From contig NZ_JAGGOZ010000086.1 in NCBI RefSeq assembly GCF_018614075.1, forward strand, positions 1 through 63,192: a stretch of 63,192 nucleotides of DNA. The letters are read 5' to 3'. A program made the translations under genes and the position numbers. Numbering within the stretch: the stretch's first letter is position 1; every line of letters starts with the position of its first letter. Below are positions 17,883 through 26,738 of the stretch, in pieces. Under the pieces are notes generated by a model. The model saw only the letters and a program-made list of their open reading frames with translations. It had not been told where the DNA came from and did not search any database. This DNA comes from Streptomyces sp. ISL-94 (lineage in GTDB: Bacteria > Actinomycetota > Actinomycetes > Streptomycetales > Streptomycetaceae).

Positions 17883-18991
17883 GCGACCTCCTGCTGATCG
17901 CCCTGTACGCCCTCCTCGGAGCCGGCACCGCCGGGCTGCTGGGAGCCGCGGCGCTGCGGATCCTGCGCCGACGCAGCGTCGCCGTCTCCCTCGCGATCGT
18001 CGCCGCGGTCGCCGTGTCCGCGATGCTCGCCGGGACGCTGTCGGTGGCCTGGGCCATGTTCCTGTCCTCCCACGACCTGGCCGTGGTGACCATGGTCGTC
18101 GCCATGGCCGCCGCCGTCTCGATGGCCACCGCCCTGCTGCTGGGCCGCCAGGTCGTACGGCGCTGCCGGGAACTGGTCGGCGCGGCCCGCACCTTCGGCG
18201 AGGAGGGCACCTTCACGGCGCCCCTCGTGCCCGCCCCCGCCGAACTCACGGCCCTGAGCCGCGAGCTGGCCCTCACCGGCGAGCGGCTGGCTGCCTCCCG
18301 TGAACGCGAGCGGGCCCTGGAGACCTCCCGGCGCGAGCTCGTGGCCTGGATCTCGCACGATCTGCGGACCCCGCTGGCCGGGCTGCGCGCCATGTCGGAG
18401 GCGCTGGAGGACGGCATGGCCGCCGACCCCGCCCGCTACCACCGGCAGATGCGCACCGAGGTCGACCGCCTCAACTCCATGGTCGGCGACCTCTTCGAGC
18501 TCTCCCGCATCCACGCGGGCGCGCTGTCCCTCAGCCCCACCCGGATGTCCCTCTACGACCTGGTCGGCGACGCCCTGGCCGGCACCGACGCCCTCGCCCG
18601 GGAACACGGCGTCCGCCTGGCCGGCGAGAACGTCGCGCCGGTCCCGGTGGAGGTGGACGGCAAGGAGATGACGCGGGTGCTCTCCAACCTCCTGGTCAAC
18701 GCCATCCGCCACACCCCGGCCGACGGCACGGTCGCGATCGCCGCCGAACGCCGCGCGGACTCGGTGGTGCTCTCCGTCACCGACGCCTGCGGAGGCATCC
18801 CCGAGGAGGACCTCCCGAGGGTCTTCGACACCGGCTGGCGCGGCACCCCGGCCCGCACCCCTCCCTCGGGGGCGGGCCTCGGCCTGGCCATCGTCCGGGG
18901 CATCGTCGAGGCTCACGCGGGCCATGCGAACGTCCGCAACGTCTCCGGCGGCTGCCGCTTCGAAGTGACCCTGCCGGCGGCTGTGGCCTAG
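17879..18991 (+). CDS. Two-component sensor histidine kinase
   Basis: A 370-residue membrane kinase. Two hydrophobic segments lie in the first 90 residues (ALYALLGAGTAGLLGAAAL; VAVSLAIVAAVAVSAMLAG, with a further stretch to MATALLLG), leaving almost no extracytoplasmic sensor. A HAMP-like linker follows, then the dimerisation helix with His160 in WISHDLRTPLAGLR. The ATPase domain has the N box NLLVNAIRHTP, G1 VTDACGGIPEEDLPRVFDTGW and G2 GAGLGLAIVRGIV. In G1 a Cys replaces the usual Asn-Gly/Asp-Xaa-Gly spacing residue. It ends in a 4-base tail-to-tail overlap with the epimerase gene. Confidence 0.93.
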
Positions 18992-20052
18992 GGGGTTCCG
19001 ACGGGGTTCCGGCCGGTGTTCGGCCGCCGGACGAGTTCTGTCACCTCGGGAGTTCGCGATTGGGCCCCGGCTGCCGGCTCGGCCATGCCCGCGGTGAACG
19101 GCACCGCCGGGCGCCAGCCCAGTTCGCGGCGCAATCGCGCCGAGTCGGCGGTGATGTGCCGGACGTCGCCCAGCCGGTACTCGCCGGTGACGACCGGGTC
19201 CGGGCCCGCGCACGCGGCGGCCAGGGCCCTGGCCATGTCGCCGACGGTCCGGGGATCGCCGCTGCCCACGTTGTACGCGGTGAAGCCCGGCGGCGTCTGC
19301 TGCGCCAAGGCCTCGAGCGCGACCACGTTGGCCCCGGCCACGTCCCGCACGTGCACGAAGTCCCGGCGCTGTCCGCCGTCCTCGAAGACCCGCGGCGCCT
19401 CGCCCCGCGCGAGGGAGGACCGGAACAGCGCGGCCACCCCCGCGTACGGGGTGTCGCGGGGCATCCCCGGCCCGTAGACGTTGTGGTAGCGCAGCGAGAT
19501 GACGCGCCCGCCTGTGGCTCGCGCCCACGAGGCGGCGAGGTGTTCCTGGGCGAGCTTGGTGGTGGCGTAGACGTTCCTGGGGTCCATCGGCGCGTCCTCG
19601 GCGACCAGCCCGGGGGCGAGGTCGGCGCCGCAGTGCGGGCAGCGCGGTTCGAACCGGCCCGCCGCCAGATCGGCCTCCTCGCGCGGGCCGGGCCGGACCA
19701 CGGCGTGCGCGGGGCACTCGTAGCGCCCTTCGCCGTAGACGACCATCGACCCGGCGAGCAGGAGGTCCCGTACGCCTGCCTCTGCCATCTGGGCCAAAAG
19801 CACCGCGGTGCCCAGGTCGTTGGCGGAGACGTAGCCGGGCGCATCCCCGAAGTCCTTGCCCAGGCCGACCTTGGCCGCCTGGTGGCAGACCGCCTCCACG
19901 CCGGCCAGCGCCTCCCGCACGGCACCCGGGTCCCGTACGTCCCGCCCGTCCTCGGCCAGGTCGAAGACCACCGGGTCGTGCCCGCGGCCGATCAGCTCGG
20001 CGACGATGTGCGAGCCGATGAAGCCCGCTCCTCCGGTCATAAGTACGCGCAT
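18988..20052 (-). CDS. NAD-dependent sugar epimerase/dehydratase with a zinc-ribbon-like insert
   Basis: A 354-residue extended short-chain dehydrogenase. The NAD loop is MTGGAGFIGSH; catalytic residues are Ser102 in AGSMVVYGEG, and Tyr162 and Lys166 in NVYATTK. Between the Ser and Tyr strands lies an insert with C113-P-A-H116 and C138-P-H-C141, spacing typical of a structural zinc site and absent from ordinary GalE or RmlB enzymes. The last 15 residues diverge. It probably makes a modified nucleotide sugar for the adjacent glycosyltransferases. It starts 51 bases downstream of motif copy C. Confidence 0.9.
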   Translation of the reverse strand: MRVLMTGGAGFIGSHIVAELIGRGHDPVVFDLAEDGRDVRDPGAVREALAGVEAVCHQAAKVGLGKDFGDAPGYVSANDLGTAVLLAQMAEAGVRDLLLAGSMVVYGEGRYECPAHAVVRPGPREEADLAAGRFEPRCPHCGADLAPGLVAEDAPMDPRNVYATTKLAQEHLAASWARATGGRVISLRYHNVYGPGMPRDTPYAGVAALFRSSLARGEAPRVFEDGGQRRDFVHVRDVAGANVVALEALAQQTPPGFTAYNVGSGDPRTVGDMARALAAACAGPDPVVTGEYRLGDVRHITADSARLRRELGWRPAVPFTAGMAEPAAGAQSRTPEVTELVRRPNTGRNPVGTP

Positions 20053-20103
20053 GCCCCGAAGCTATGCCGCGTGCGGCGCGGCGGCGCGCTCGCCGGGCCG
20101 CAC

Positions 20104-20121
20104 GTCACGGATCCGTAAGAA
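20104..20121 (+). promoter_or_regulatory. Shared 18-bp motif, copy C (upstream of the epimerase)
   Basis: GTCACGGATCCGTAAGAA: the heptamer TCCGTAA is exact and the first half diverges (TCACGGA). It lies 51 bases upstream of the epimerase start, the same distance as copy A from the GT-C start, and in the same orientation relative to its gene. Confidence 0.45.
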
Positions 20122-20145
20122 CGACCCGTGCCGGAGCGTGCCCGC

Positions 20146-20898
20146 TCAGCCGAGGGTTTCGCGAGCTCCGGGTGTGAGCCAGCGGAGGCGGTCGCCGACT
20201 CCGGCCGCGGCGAAGGCGGCGGTGATCTGCTCGCGGTCCTCGGTGAAGTGCTCCCACGAGGTGTAGTGGAGGGGGATGGCGGTGTGGGCGCCGAGGGAGA
20301 GGGTGAGGGCCGCGCCCTGGTCGGCGTCCATGGTGAGGAGGCGGCCGTCGCCGAAGGCCGCGATGCGGGCGGCACCGAGGTGGAGCAGCGCGGTGCCGAT
20401 GTCGAAGCGGCGGGAGATCTCGTCGAGGGTGTCCACGTAGACGGTGTCGCCGGAAATGTAGAGCGCCTCCGTCTCCCCTTCGGACTCGACGACGAAGCCG
20501 ATGACGTCGCCGACCGGGCCGTGCACGCCGGGCGTGGCGGTGATGCGCAGGGCAGTGCCGCGCACGGTGAGCTCGTACGTGGACCAGGGCGCCAGGCCCA
20601 CGGCCTGCCCGCCCAGGCGGCCGGCGCCGCTTTCGGTGGTCAGGACGGGGCGGCCGCCGAGCAGGGTGCGCCCGGTGGCGTCGAGGTTGTCGGGGTGGTC
20701 GTCGTGGCTGAGCAGGATCGCGTCGACGGCCGGGAGGTCTTCGACGGCGACCGCCGGTCCGGCGGTGGAGCGCAGGACCACGGGGTCGTGGCGGTATTCG
20801 GCGGGCGCCGGGTCGAAGACCGGGTCGGTGAGCAGGCGGACGCCGCCGATCTCCAGGAGGACGGTGGCGGTGCCGATGTGGGTGGCCGTGAACTTCAC
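20146..20898 (-). CDS. MBL-fold metallohydrolase (UlaG-like)
   Basis: A 250-residue metallo-beta-lactamase-fold protein. The motif ILLSHDDHPDNLD stands in place of the classical HxHxDH, giving His, Asp and His metal ligands. TPGVHGPVG, ISGDTVYVD and a late IPLHYTSWEHF provide the remaining ligands. This arrangement is typical of UlaG-like lactonases and phosphodiesterases. It is 90 bases downstream of a GlxA-type regulator on the same strand, which probably controls it. The substrate is unknown. Confidence 0.85.
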   Translation of the reverse strand: MKFTATHIGTATVLLEIGGVRLLTDPVFDPAPAEYRHDPVVLRSTAGPAVAVEDLPAVDAILLSHDDHPDNLDATGRTLLGGRPVLTTESGAGRLGGQAVGLAPWSTYELTVRGTALRITATPGVHGPVGDVIGFVVESEGETEALYISGDTVYVDTLDEISRRFDIGTALLHLGAARIAAFGDGRLLTMDADQGAALTLSLGAHTAIPLHYTSWEHFTEDREQITAAFAAAGVGDRLRWLTPGARETLG

Positions 20899-20988
20899 GG
20901 TGGTGGCTCCAGGGTGTGGTGAGGGCGTGCGGGATCACCGCCGCACCCGGTACGGGGTGCGGCGGAAGAGGGGAGGGGGAGGGCAGGG

Positions 20989-21984
20989 TCAGGCGGCGGT
21001 GCGGAACCGGCCGCGGTACTCGCCGGGAGAGGTGTTCAGACGGTCGCGGAAGACGCGGTGCAGGGTCTCGACCGAGCCGAAGCCGCAGGCCTGCGCGATG
21101 TCGGGGGCGAGTCGGGAGGTCCGCTCCAGCAGTCGGCGGGCCGCCTCCAGCCGCATGCTCTCGACGAACGCGCCGGGTGCGCTGCCGGTCTCGGCTTTGA
21201 AGACCCGGGCGAAGTGGCGCTCGCTCATGGCCGCGCGCGCGGCCAGCGCGGGCACCGACAGATCGCTGTCGAGGTGCTCGGCGATCCACTGCCGGAGCTC
21301 GCGCACATCCGTACGGGTTCCGGCCGGATGGGCCAGGGGCACGCTGAACTGGCTCTGACCGCCGGCCCGCTGGAGGTACATGACCATGATGCGGGCGACG
21401 TGGAGGGCGACCTCGTCGCCGTGGTCGTCGGCCACGAGGGCCAGGGCGAGGTCCATGGACGAGGTGATGCCGGCACTCGTCCACATCCGGCCCGAGCGGA
21501 CGAAGATGGGATCGGGGTCCACCTCGACGGCCGGGTGCTCCGCCGCGAACCGCTCGGCGGTCGCCCAGTGGGTCGTGGCGCGGTGGCCGTCGAGCAGACC
21601 GGCCGCGGCGGTCACATGGGCGCCCACGCACACGGAGGCGACCCGGCCCGCGGCCGGTCCGGCCTCGCGGAGCCAGGCCACCACGGCGGGATCGACATGC
21701 GGCTCGGGGCCGTCGGCGCCCATTCGGATCCGGCCCGGCACCACCAGCGTGTCGATGGTTCCCTGCTCGGAGAACAGCTCCTCCACGTGCAGCCGTACGC
21801 CGGCGGAGGTCGCCACCGGGCCGCGCCGCTCGCCGGCCCAGTGCACCTCGTAGCCCGGCCGACGTCCCCCGAGCACGAGGTTCGCCATGGCGAAGACCTC
21901 CGCGGGACCGGTCACGTCGAGCGCGTCGATACCGGGGAACATCGCGAACACGACCGCGTGGGGGCCGGACAGAGAGGAGTTCAT
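20989..21984 (-). CDS. GlxA-family transcriptional regulator (DJ-1/PfpI plus AraC helix-turn-helix)
   Basis: A 331-residue regulator. Residues 1-180 form a DJ-1/PfpI-like amidotransferase domain (VVFAMFPGIDALDVTGPAEVFAMAN, with VASVCVGAHVTAAAGLLDGHRATTHW around the nucleophile-elbow Cys). The C-terminal 100 residues are an AraC module with two helix-turn-helix motifs (VPALAARAAMSERHFARVFKAETG; DIAQACGFGSVETLHRVFRDRLNTSPGEYR). Start ATG 21984 is preceded by GGGGGC; a frame opening at 22035 lacks a ribosome site. It sits directly upstream of the MBL gene in the same direction. Confidence 0.92.
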   Translation of the reverse strand: MNSSLSGPHAVVFAMFPGIDALDVTGPAEVFAMANLVLGGRRPGYEVHWAGERRGPVATSAGVRLHVEELFSEQGTIDTLVVPGRIRMGADGPEPHVDPAVVAWLREAGPAAGRVASVCVGAHVTAAAGLLDGHRATTHWATAERFAAEHPAVEVDPDPIFVRSGRMWTSAGITSSMDLALALVADDHGDEVALHVARIMVMYLQRAGGQSQFSVPLAHPAGTRTDVRELRQWIAEHLDSDLSVPALAARAAMSERHFARVFKAETGSAPGAFVESMRLEAARRLLERTSRLAPDIAQACGFGSVETLHRVFRDRLNTSPGEYRGRFRTAA

Positions 21985-22074
21985 GCCCCCAATATCCGGC
22001 CCCGGCCCCGCGTCTGCAATGACAGGTATCTGCAAGATACGGACATCAGCCCGGAACGGCGCCGCCCGCCCGCC

Positions 22075-22692
22075 TCAAGGGGACACCGCGATGCCGAGCG
22101 AGTCGGCGGCCAGGGGCTTCGGGGCGCCCTTCTCGTAGAAGACGTCGAGCTCGGTGATGGTGAAGCCGGCGGCGGTGAGCAGGTCGGCGATCGGCCTGGT
22201 GAGGTGGCATCCGGCGAAGACACGCTGCTCCAGCGGGTCGAGGCGGCGTTGCCAGCGGCGTACCCGCTCTTCCGGGGCCAGGCCGTGTTCCATGAAGTGC
22301 AGGGTTCCGCCGGGCTTGAGGACGCGCCGCACCTCCCGCAGGGCGGCCTCGGCGTCCGGGATGGTGCAGAGCGTCCAGGTCGACAGAGCGGCGTCGAAAC
22401 TCGAGTCCGCGAAGGGCAGCGACTGGCCGTCCAGCCCGGAGCGCTCGACCGGGATGGTGGTCGCGCTCACCCGCTCGGCGGCCAGCTTCCAGGCCACGTC
22501 CGAGGGGTCGACGGCGGCCACCCGCGTGACGGCCGCCGGATAGTAGGGGACGTTGTGCCCGGAGCCGAATCCGATCTCCAGGACCTCACCTGCAAGGCCC
22601 TGACAGACCCGGCGCCGCAATGCCTTGGCCTCGCCCATGGCGCAGGCGACGTTGATGACCCGCGGGACGATGTGCTCGGCGTAGAACCCCAT
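22075..22692 (-). CDS. Class I SAM-dependent methyltransferase (UbiE/METTL7-like)
   Basis: A 205-residue enzyme. Motif I is EVLEIGFGSGHNVPYYP, motif II-like AAVDPSDVAWKLA, and SLPFADSSFDAALSTWTLCTIPDAEAALREVRRVLKPGGTLHFMEHG covers motifs post-I to III. The MEHG and GCHLTRPI elements are typical of the small methyltransferases related to METTL7. The acceptor is unknown. It reads away from the kdp scar; kdpD would occupy this place in an intact kdp locus. Confidence 0.88.
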   Translation of the reverse strand: MGFYAEHIVPRVINVACAMGEAKALRRRVCQGLAGEVLEIGFGSGHNVPYYPAAVTRVAAVDPSDVAWKLAAERVSATTIPVERSGLDGQSLPFADSSFDAALSTWTLCTIPDAEAALREVRRVLKPGGTLHFMEHGLAPEERVRRWQRRLDPLEQRVFAGCHLTRPIADLLTAAGFTITELDVFYEKGAPKPLAADSLGIAVSP

Positions 22693-22785
22693 GGCAGCCT
22701 CCGGCCCTCACGAAAAGTCTGGCACCGCGCCGGGAGCGGTGCGAGTCGCGGGCCCGCCGGCTCCCCGTCCGTGCGAGCGGGACCA

Positions 22786-23290
22786 TCAGCTCATGGCCGG
22801 CGCCTTCAGCGCGGTGTTGAGTGCGAGGACGTTGACGCGGGGCTCGCCCATGAAGCCGAGCGTGCGGCCCTCGGTGTGGTCGGCGACGAGCTTCTCGACC
22901 TGCCGCACGTCCAGCTTGTTCCGCTCGGCGAACCGGTGGACCTGGAGCCCGGCGTACGCCGGGAGATGTGCGGGTCGAGGCCGGAGCCGGAGGAGGTGAC
23001 GGCGTCGGCCGGCACGTCCTCGGGCCTGACCTTGTACGAGGGCGTGGAATTGTCCGCCACGACCGCCTCCTGGGCGGCGAGGACCTGGGCGCAGAGGGTG
23101 CCCTTCTGCGCGTCTCGGGTGCATGTGCCGTCGACGGCGCCGGTGTCGGCTGAGCGGTTGGTGGCGCCGGAGAGGATCAGCGAGTACCGGGTGTTGACCG
23201 AGTTGGTGCCGAGGCCGTTGGAGGGGCGCGGCTGGAACCACTTCCCTGCTCGGGCGGAGCCCGGGGCTCGGGGGAGTGCGAAGCCCCGTA
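22786..23290 (-). pseudogene. kdpC: kdpC remnant: N-terminus lost and internal frameshift
   Basis: Minus-strand sequence reads as the C-terminal two thirds of KdpC, the small subunit of the Kdp K+ pump: KWFQPRPSNGLGTNSVN, YSLILSGATNRSADTG, then DVPADAVTSSGSGLDPHIS. It shifts frame and resumes at AYAGLQVHRFAERNKLDV, then TLGFMGEPRVNVLALNTALKA to a stop at 22786. At about 22959-22963 one C is missing from what should be a CCCC run (Ser-Pro-Ala becomes Ser-Arg-Arg). The membrane helix and first conserved block of KdpC are absent. No kdpF, A, B, D or E is present nearby. Confidence 0.85.
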
Positions 23291-23304
23291 GGCGGGCCAG
23301 CGCA

Positions 23305-23356
23305 TCTCGGCGGCGAAGACCGCGACCGTGGCGAAGACGAAGGCCAGATCGGCCAT
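23305..23356 (-). pseudogene. Start of the leading small membrane-peptide gene of a kdp operon, fused to the kdpC scar
   Basis: ATG 23356 with AGGAGCTC upstream begins MADLAFVFATVAVFA, a hydrophobic segment like the tiny membrane protein that often precedes kdpFABC in Streptomyces. After about 16 codons the sequence becomes foreign and runs into kdpC-derived DNA. A deletion with one endpoint here and the other inside kdpC would remove the rest of this gene, kdpF, kdpA, kdpB and the 5' part of kdpC. The identity of the leading peptide is inferred from position and hydrophobicity. Confidence 0.45.
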
Positions 23357-23875
23357 CGTGAGCTCCTGGATGAAGTGATGAGAAGGGAATCGGCCTGTAT
23401 GGCCGGACCCGAGCCAACCGCCTCCCCACGAGGGCGTCGGGACGTCTTGACGGACTCCATACGGGCCCACGGAAACCCTTGACGCCACGCTGACGCGAGC
23501 CCCCGACCCGACGGCGTCAGCCCTGCGCTCCGGGACCGAAAGGCAACGCGGTGGCCGACTGCGACTGGGCCCTTTGCGCCGGCGCCGCGGCCGTCCGGCC
23601 CGGTGCGAGCGTGTCGTGCGTGTCGTCGGCGTGACCGCGGGGGTGCGGTGCCTTGACCTGGCCGGATGCAGTCGTTCGCCTCGGCAAACACCGCTCGGGA
23701 CAAGATCACTGCATCGAGGTAATGCCAGGGGTTCCTCAAGGTCCAGTGGGCGAATGGGCCGTTAGTGTTCCCCGAGATCTGGAGGGATCCCCGGATACTC
23801 GCCCCCTTTTTTTCCTCTCTCACCGGTGAGGCACACCCATGCCCGTCACCGCCCTGACGAAGGAGCGCTCGCCCG
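23357..23875. other. Divergent intergenic region: old kdp promoter side and encapsulin operon promoter
   Basis: This 519-base stretch has no credible gene. Near 23480-23505 it carries TGACGC direct copies that may be left from the kdp promoter. The right part must drive the encapsulin/2-methylisoborneol operon; AAGGAG at 23860-23865 is the ribosome site for the shell protein. I do not see a convincing CRP-type palindrome. A 15-codon frame at 23839-23886 overlaps the shell-gene start but is probably chance. Confidence 0.5.
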
Positions 23876-25288
23876 ATGACCGTTGACACCAGCCCGGAAG
23901 CTCAGCTGGAGCCGCCGCAGCAGTCCAGCCTGAGCACGGCAGCTGCCCGCAACCTTGCCAGCACGACCAAGTCCGCCCCGCAGATGCAGGAGATCACCTC
24001 CCGGTGGCTGCTGCGGACGCTCCCCTGGGTGGAGACCAAGGGCGGCACCTACCGGGTGAACCGCCGGCTGAGTTACACCGTCGGCGACGGACGCATCGAG
24101 TTCATCCAGGACGGCGGCGACGTCCGGGTGATCCCCCGCGAGCTCGGCGAAATGGCCCTGCTGCGCGGCTTCGACGACGAAGAGGTGCTGACCGCGCTCG
24201 CCGGCCGGTGCGTCCAGCGCGACTTCCGGGCCGGTGAGGTGCTCGTCGAGCGCGGTACCGCCGCCGACCAGATCCACCTGATCGCCCACGGCCGGATCAG
24301 CCAGACCACCCTCGGCAAGTACGGCGACGCCGTCGCCGTCGCCGTACTCGCCGACGGCGAGCAGTTCGGCGAGAACGCCCTCCTGGACGCCGACGCCACG
24401 TGGGACTACACCGCCACCGCCGAGACCCCCGGCACCCTGCTCACCCTGTCCCGCGCCGAGTTCGCCGCCGTGATGTCCACGGCGCCGAGCCTCCAGGCCC
24501 ACGTCCAGCGGTTCAGCTCCCTCCCGCAACAGCGGCAGAACAAGCACGGCGAGGCCGAGATCGCCATGTCGGCCGGCCACACGGGCGAGGCCGAACTGCC
24601 CGGCGCCTTCGTCGACTACGAGCTCAAGCCCCGCGAGTACGAGCTCTCCATCGCGCAGACCGTCCTGCGGATCCACACCAGGGTCGCCGACCTCTACAAC
24701 GGGCCGCACAACCAGACCGAGGAGCAGCTCAGGCTCACCATCGAGGCGCTGCGCGAGCGCCAGGAGCACGAGCTGATCAACAACCGGGAGTTCGGTCTGC
24801 TGGCGAACGCCGCCTTCAAGCAGCGGATCCAGACCCACTCGGGCCCGCCCACCCCGGACGACCTCGACGAGCTGCTCTGCCGCCGACGCGGCACCAAGTT
24901 CTTCTTCGCCCACCCCCGGACGATCGCCGCGATCGGGCGCGAGCTCAACGCCCGCGGGCTCTACCCCGACCACGTCGACCTCGGCGGGCAGCAGGTCCCG
25001 GCCTGGCGCGGGGTCCCGATCCTGCCCTGCAACAAGATCCCCATCAGCAAGGACAACACCAGCTCGATCCTCGCCATGCGAACCGGCGAGGACAACCAGG
25101 GCGTCATCGGTCTGCGCCAGACCGGTCTGCCGGAGGAGTACGAGCCCGGCCTGTCGGTGCGCTTCATGGGCATCAACGAGCAGGCGATCATCTCCTACCT
25201 GGTCACCACCTACTACTCCGCCGCCATCCTGGTGCCCGACGCGCTCGGCGTGCTGGAGAACGTGCAGATCGCCCGCAGGCGCGACTGA
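23876..25288 (+). CDS. eshA: Family 2B encapsulin shell protein with cyclic-nucleotide-binding-like domain (EshA type)
   Basis: A 470-residue shell protomer with the HK97 phage capsid fold. Residues 1-90 contain the N-arm and first fold segments (SAPQMQEITSRWLLRTLPWVETKGGTYRVN). Residues about 95-205 are an inserted CAP-type domain (LLRGFDDEEVLTALAG, GEVLVERGTAADQIHLIAHG). The rest completes the capsid fold (DYELKPREYELSIAQTVLRIH, GTKFFFAHPRTIAAIG, PVLP-type CNKIPISKDNTSSI, SVRFMGINEQAIISYLVTTYYSAAIL). In the phosphate-binding cassette FGENALLDADATWDYTA the usual Arg is replaced, arguing against ordinary cAMP binding. Work on Streptomyces homologues shows this shell packages 2-methylisoborneol synthase, encoded next. 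Confidence 0.95.
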   Translation: MTVDTSPEAQLEPPQQSSLSTAAARNLASTTKSAPQMQEITSRWLLRTLPWVETKGGTYRVNRRLSYTVGDGRIEFIQDGGDVRVIPRELGEMALLRGFDDEEVLTALAGRCVQRDFRAGEVLVERGTAADQIHLIAHGRISQTTLGKYGDAVAVAVLADGEQFGENALLDADATWDYTATAETPGTLLTLSRAEFAAVMSTAPSLQAHVQRFSSLPQQRQNKHGEAEIAMSAGHTGEAELPGAFVDYELKPREYELSIAQTVLRIHTRVADLYNGPHNQTEEQLRLTIEALRERQEHELINNREFGLLANAAFKQRIQTHSGPPTPDDLDELLCRRRGTKFFFAHPRTIAAIGRELNARGLYPDHVDLGGQQVPAWRGVPILPCNKIPISKDNTSSILAMRTGEDNQGVIGLRQTGLPEEYEPGLSVRFMGINEQAIISYLVTTYYSAAILVPDALGVLENVQIARRRD

Positions 25289-25389
25289 GAGGCGGATCCG
25301 CCCGACGGCCACGACAGCCCGGACCTTCCCGGGTCTACCGCGCATGCCCGGGATCCGGACAGACCACCCACCTCATCAAGGAGCCACGG

Positions 25390-26724
25390 ATGCCCGATCC
25401 CGGGCCTTCCCCTCAGCAGTCGAGCCTGCCTGCCGCTGCGGCCCGCTTCGGGGCCCACGTCCTCGCCACCGCCCAGGCCGCCGGTGTCGAAGCCGCGGCC
25501 GACGCCCTGCCCGTCCTGCCCGTGCCGCCCGTCCTGCCTTCTGTGCCCTCCCTGCCCTTCGGCCCCGTCTCCGTCCCCGTCGCGAGGGCCGTGCCCGTAC
25601 CGCAGCAGGGTCCGGCCGACGTGGGGCAGCCGGACCCCGCCCTGGCACGGATCCTGCGCGGCCCCAGCGGGCTGGGCACGGAGAGCCTGCACTGGGCGCG
25701 CCGCGAGGAGCCTGCGGCACCGCCGGAGCCCGAGGCACCGGTGGCGGGCCGTCCGATCCCCGGCCTCTACCACCACCCGGTGCCCGAGCCCGACGCGGCT
25801 CGCGTGGAGGAGGTCAGCCGCAGGATCAAGGCATGGGCGCTGGACGAGGTCGAGCTGTACCCCGAGGACTGGGAGGACCAGTTCGACGGCTTCCACGTCG
25901 GGCGCTACATCGTCGCGTGCCATCCGGACGCTCCCACCGTCGAGCACCTGATGCTCGCCACCCGGCTGATGGTCGCCGAGAACGCGGTCGACGACTGCTA
26001 CTGCGAGGACCACGGCGGCTCGCCCATCGGCCTCGGCGGACGCCTCCTGCTGGCGCACACCGCCCTCGACCCCCTGCACACGACGAAGGAGTACCAGCCG
26101 GAGTGGGCCCAGTCGCTCCATTCGGACGCACCCCGGCGCGCCTACCGCTCCGCCATGGAGTACTTCGTCCAGCAGGCCAGCCCCTCGCAGGCGGACCGCT
26201 TCCGGCACGACATGGCCCGCCTGCACATGGGCTACCTCGCCGAGGCGGCGTGGGCCCAGACCGAGTACGTCCCCGAGGTGTGGGAGTACCTGGCGATGCG
26301 GCAGTTCAACAACTTCCGCCCCTGCCCGACCATCACCGACTCGGTCGGCGGCTACGAACTGCCGGCGGATCTGCAGGCCCGGCCGGAGATGCAGCGGGTC
26401 ATCGCACTCGCCGGCAACGCCACCACCATCGTCAACGACCTGTACTCGTACACCAAGGAACTCGCCGCCCCCGGCCGGCACCTGAACCTGCCCGTGGTGA
26501 TCGCCGAACGTGAGGGGATCTCCGCGCAGGAGGCCTACCTGAAGGCGGTCGAGGTCCACAACGACCTCATGCACGAGTTCGAAGCCGAAGCCGCCGCCCT
26601 GGCCGCCGCCTGCCCCGTTCCGAGCGTGCTGCGCTTCCTGCGGGGGGTGGCCGCGTGGGTCGACGGCAACCACTACTGGCACCAGACCAACACCTACCGC
26701 TACAGCCTGCCCGACTTCTGGTAA
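25390..26724 (+). CDS. 2-methylisoborneol synthase, encapsulin cargo
   Basis: A 444-residue terpene cyclase that converts 2-methyl-GPP to the earthy odorant 2-methylisoborneol. The class I metal sites are D201-D202-C-Y-C-E-D207 and N349-D-L-Y-S353-Y-T-K-E357, both in the variant form typical of MIB synthases; NHYWHQTNTYRY lies near the C-terminus. The first about 115 residues are disordered, rich in Pro, Val and Ala (ALPVLPVPPVLPSVPSLPFGP). In family 2 systems such N-terminal tails direct loading into the shell. Start ATG 25390 has AAGGAG six bases upstream. It lies 101 bases after the shell gene and 14 bases before the methyltransferase GTG. Confidence 0.97.
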   Translation: MPDPGPSPQQSSLPAAAARFGAHVLATAQAAGVEAAADALPVLPVPPVLPSVPSLPFGPVSVPVARAVPVPQQGPADVGQPDPALARILRGPSGLGTESLHWARREEPAAPPEPEAPVAGRPIPGLYHHPVPEPDAARVEEVSRRIKAWALDEVELYPEDWEDQFDGFHVGRYIVACHPDAPTVEHLMLATRLMVAENAVDDCYCEDHGGSPIGLGGRLLLAHTALDPLHTTKEYQPEWAQSLHSDAPRRAYRSAMEYFVQQASPSQADRFRHDMARLHMGYLAEAAWAQTEYVPEVWEYLAMRQFNNFRPCPTITDSVGGYELPADLQARPEMQRVIALAGNATTIVNDLYSYTKELAAPGRHLNLPVVIAEREGISAQEAYLKAVEVHNDLMHEFEAEAAALAAACPVPSVLRFLRGVAAWVDGNHYWHQTNTYRYSLPDFW

Positions 26725-26738
26725 GGATGGACTTATCC

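Noticed and set aside
23400..23875. CRP-type palindrome controlling the encapsulin operon
   Set aside because: I looked for a GTGA/TCAC dyad because of the CAP-like domain, but found no convincing match.
23839..23886. 15-codon leader peptide overlapping the encapsulin start
   Set aside because: There is no ribosome site before ATG 23839 and the frame is short enough to occur by chance. It overlaps the AAGGAG of the real gene.
24400..25389. Long upstream extension of the MIB synthase frame through the encapsulin gene
   Set aside because: The encapsulin frame has clear capsid motifs. The synthase has its own ATG at 25390 with AAGGAG.
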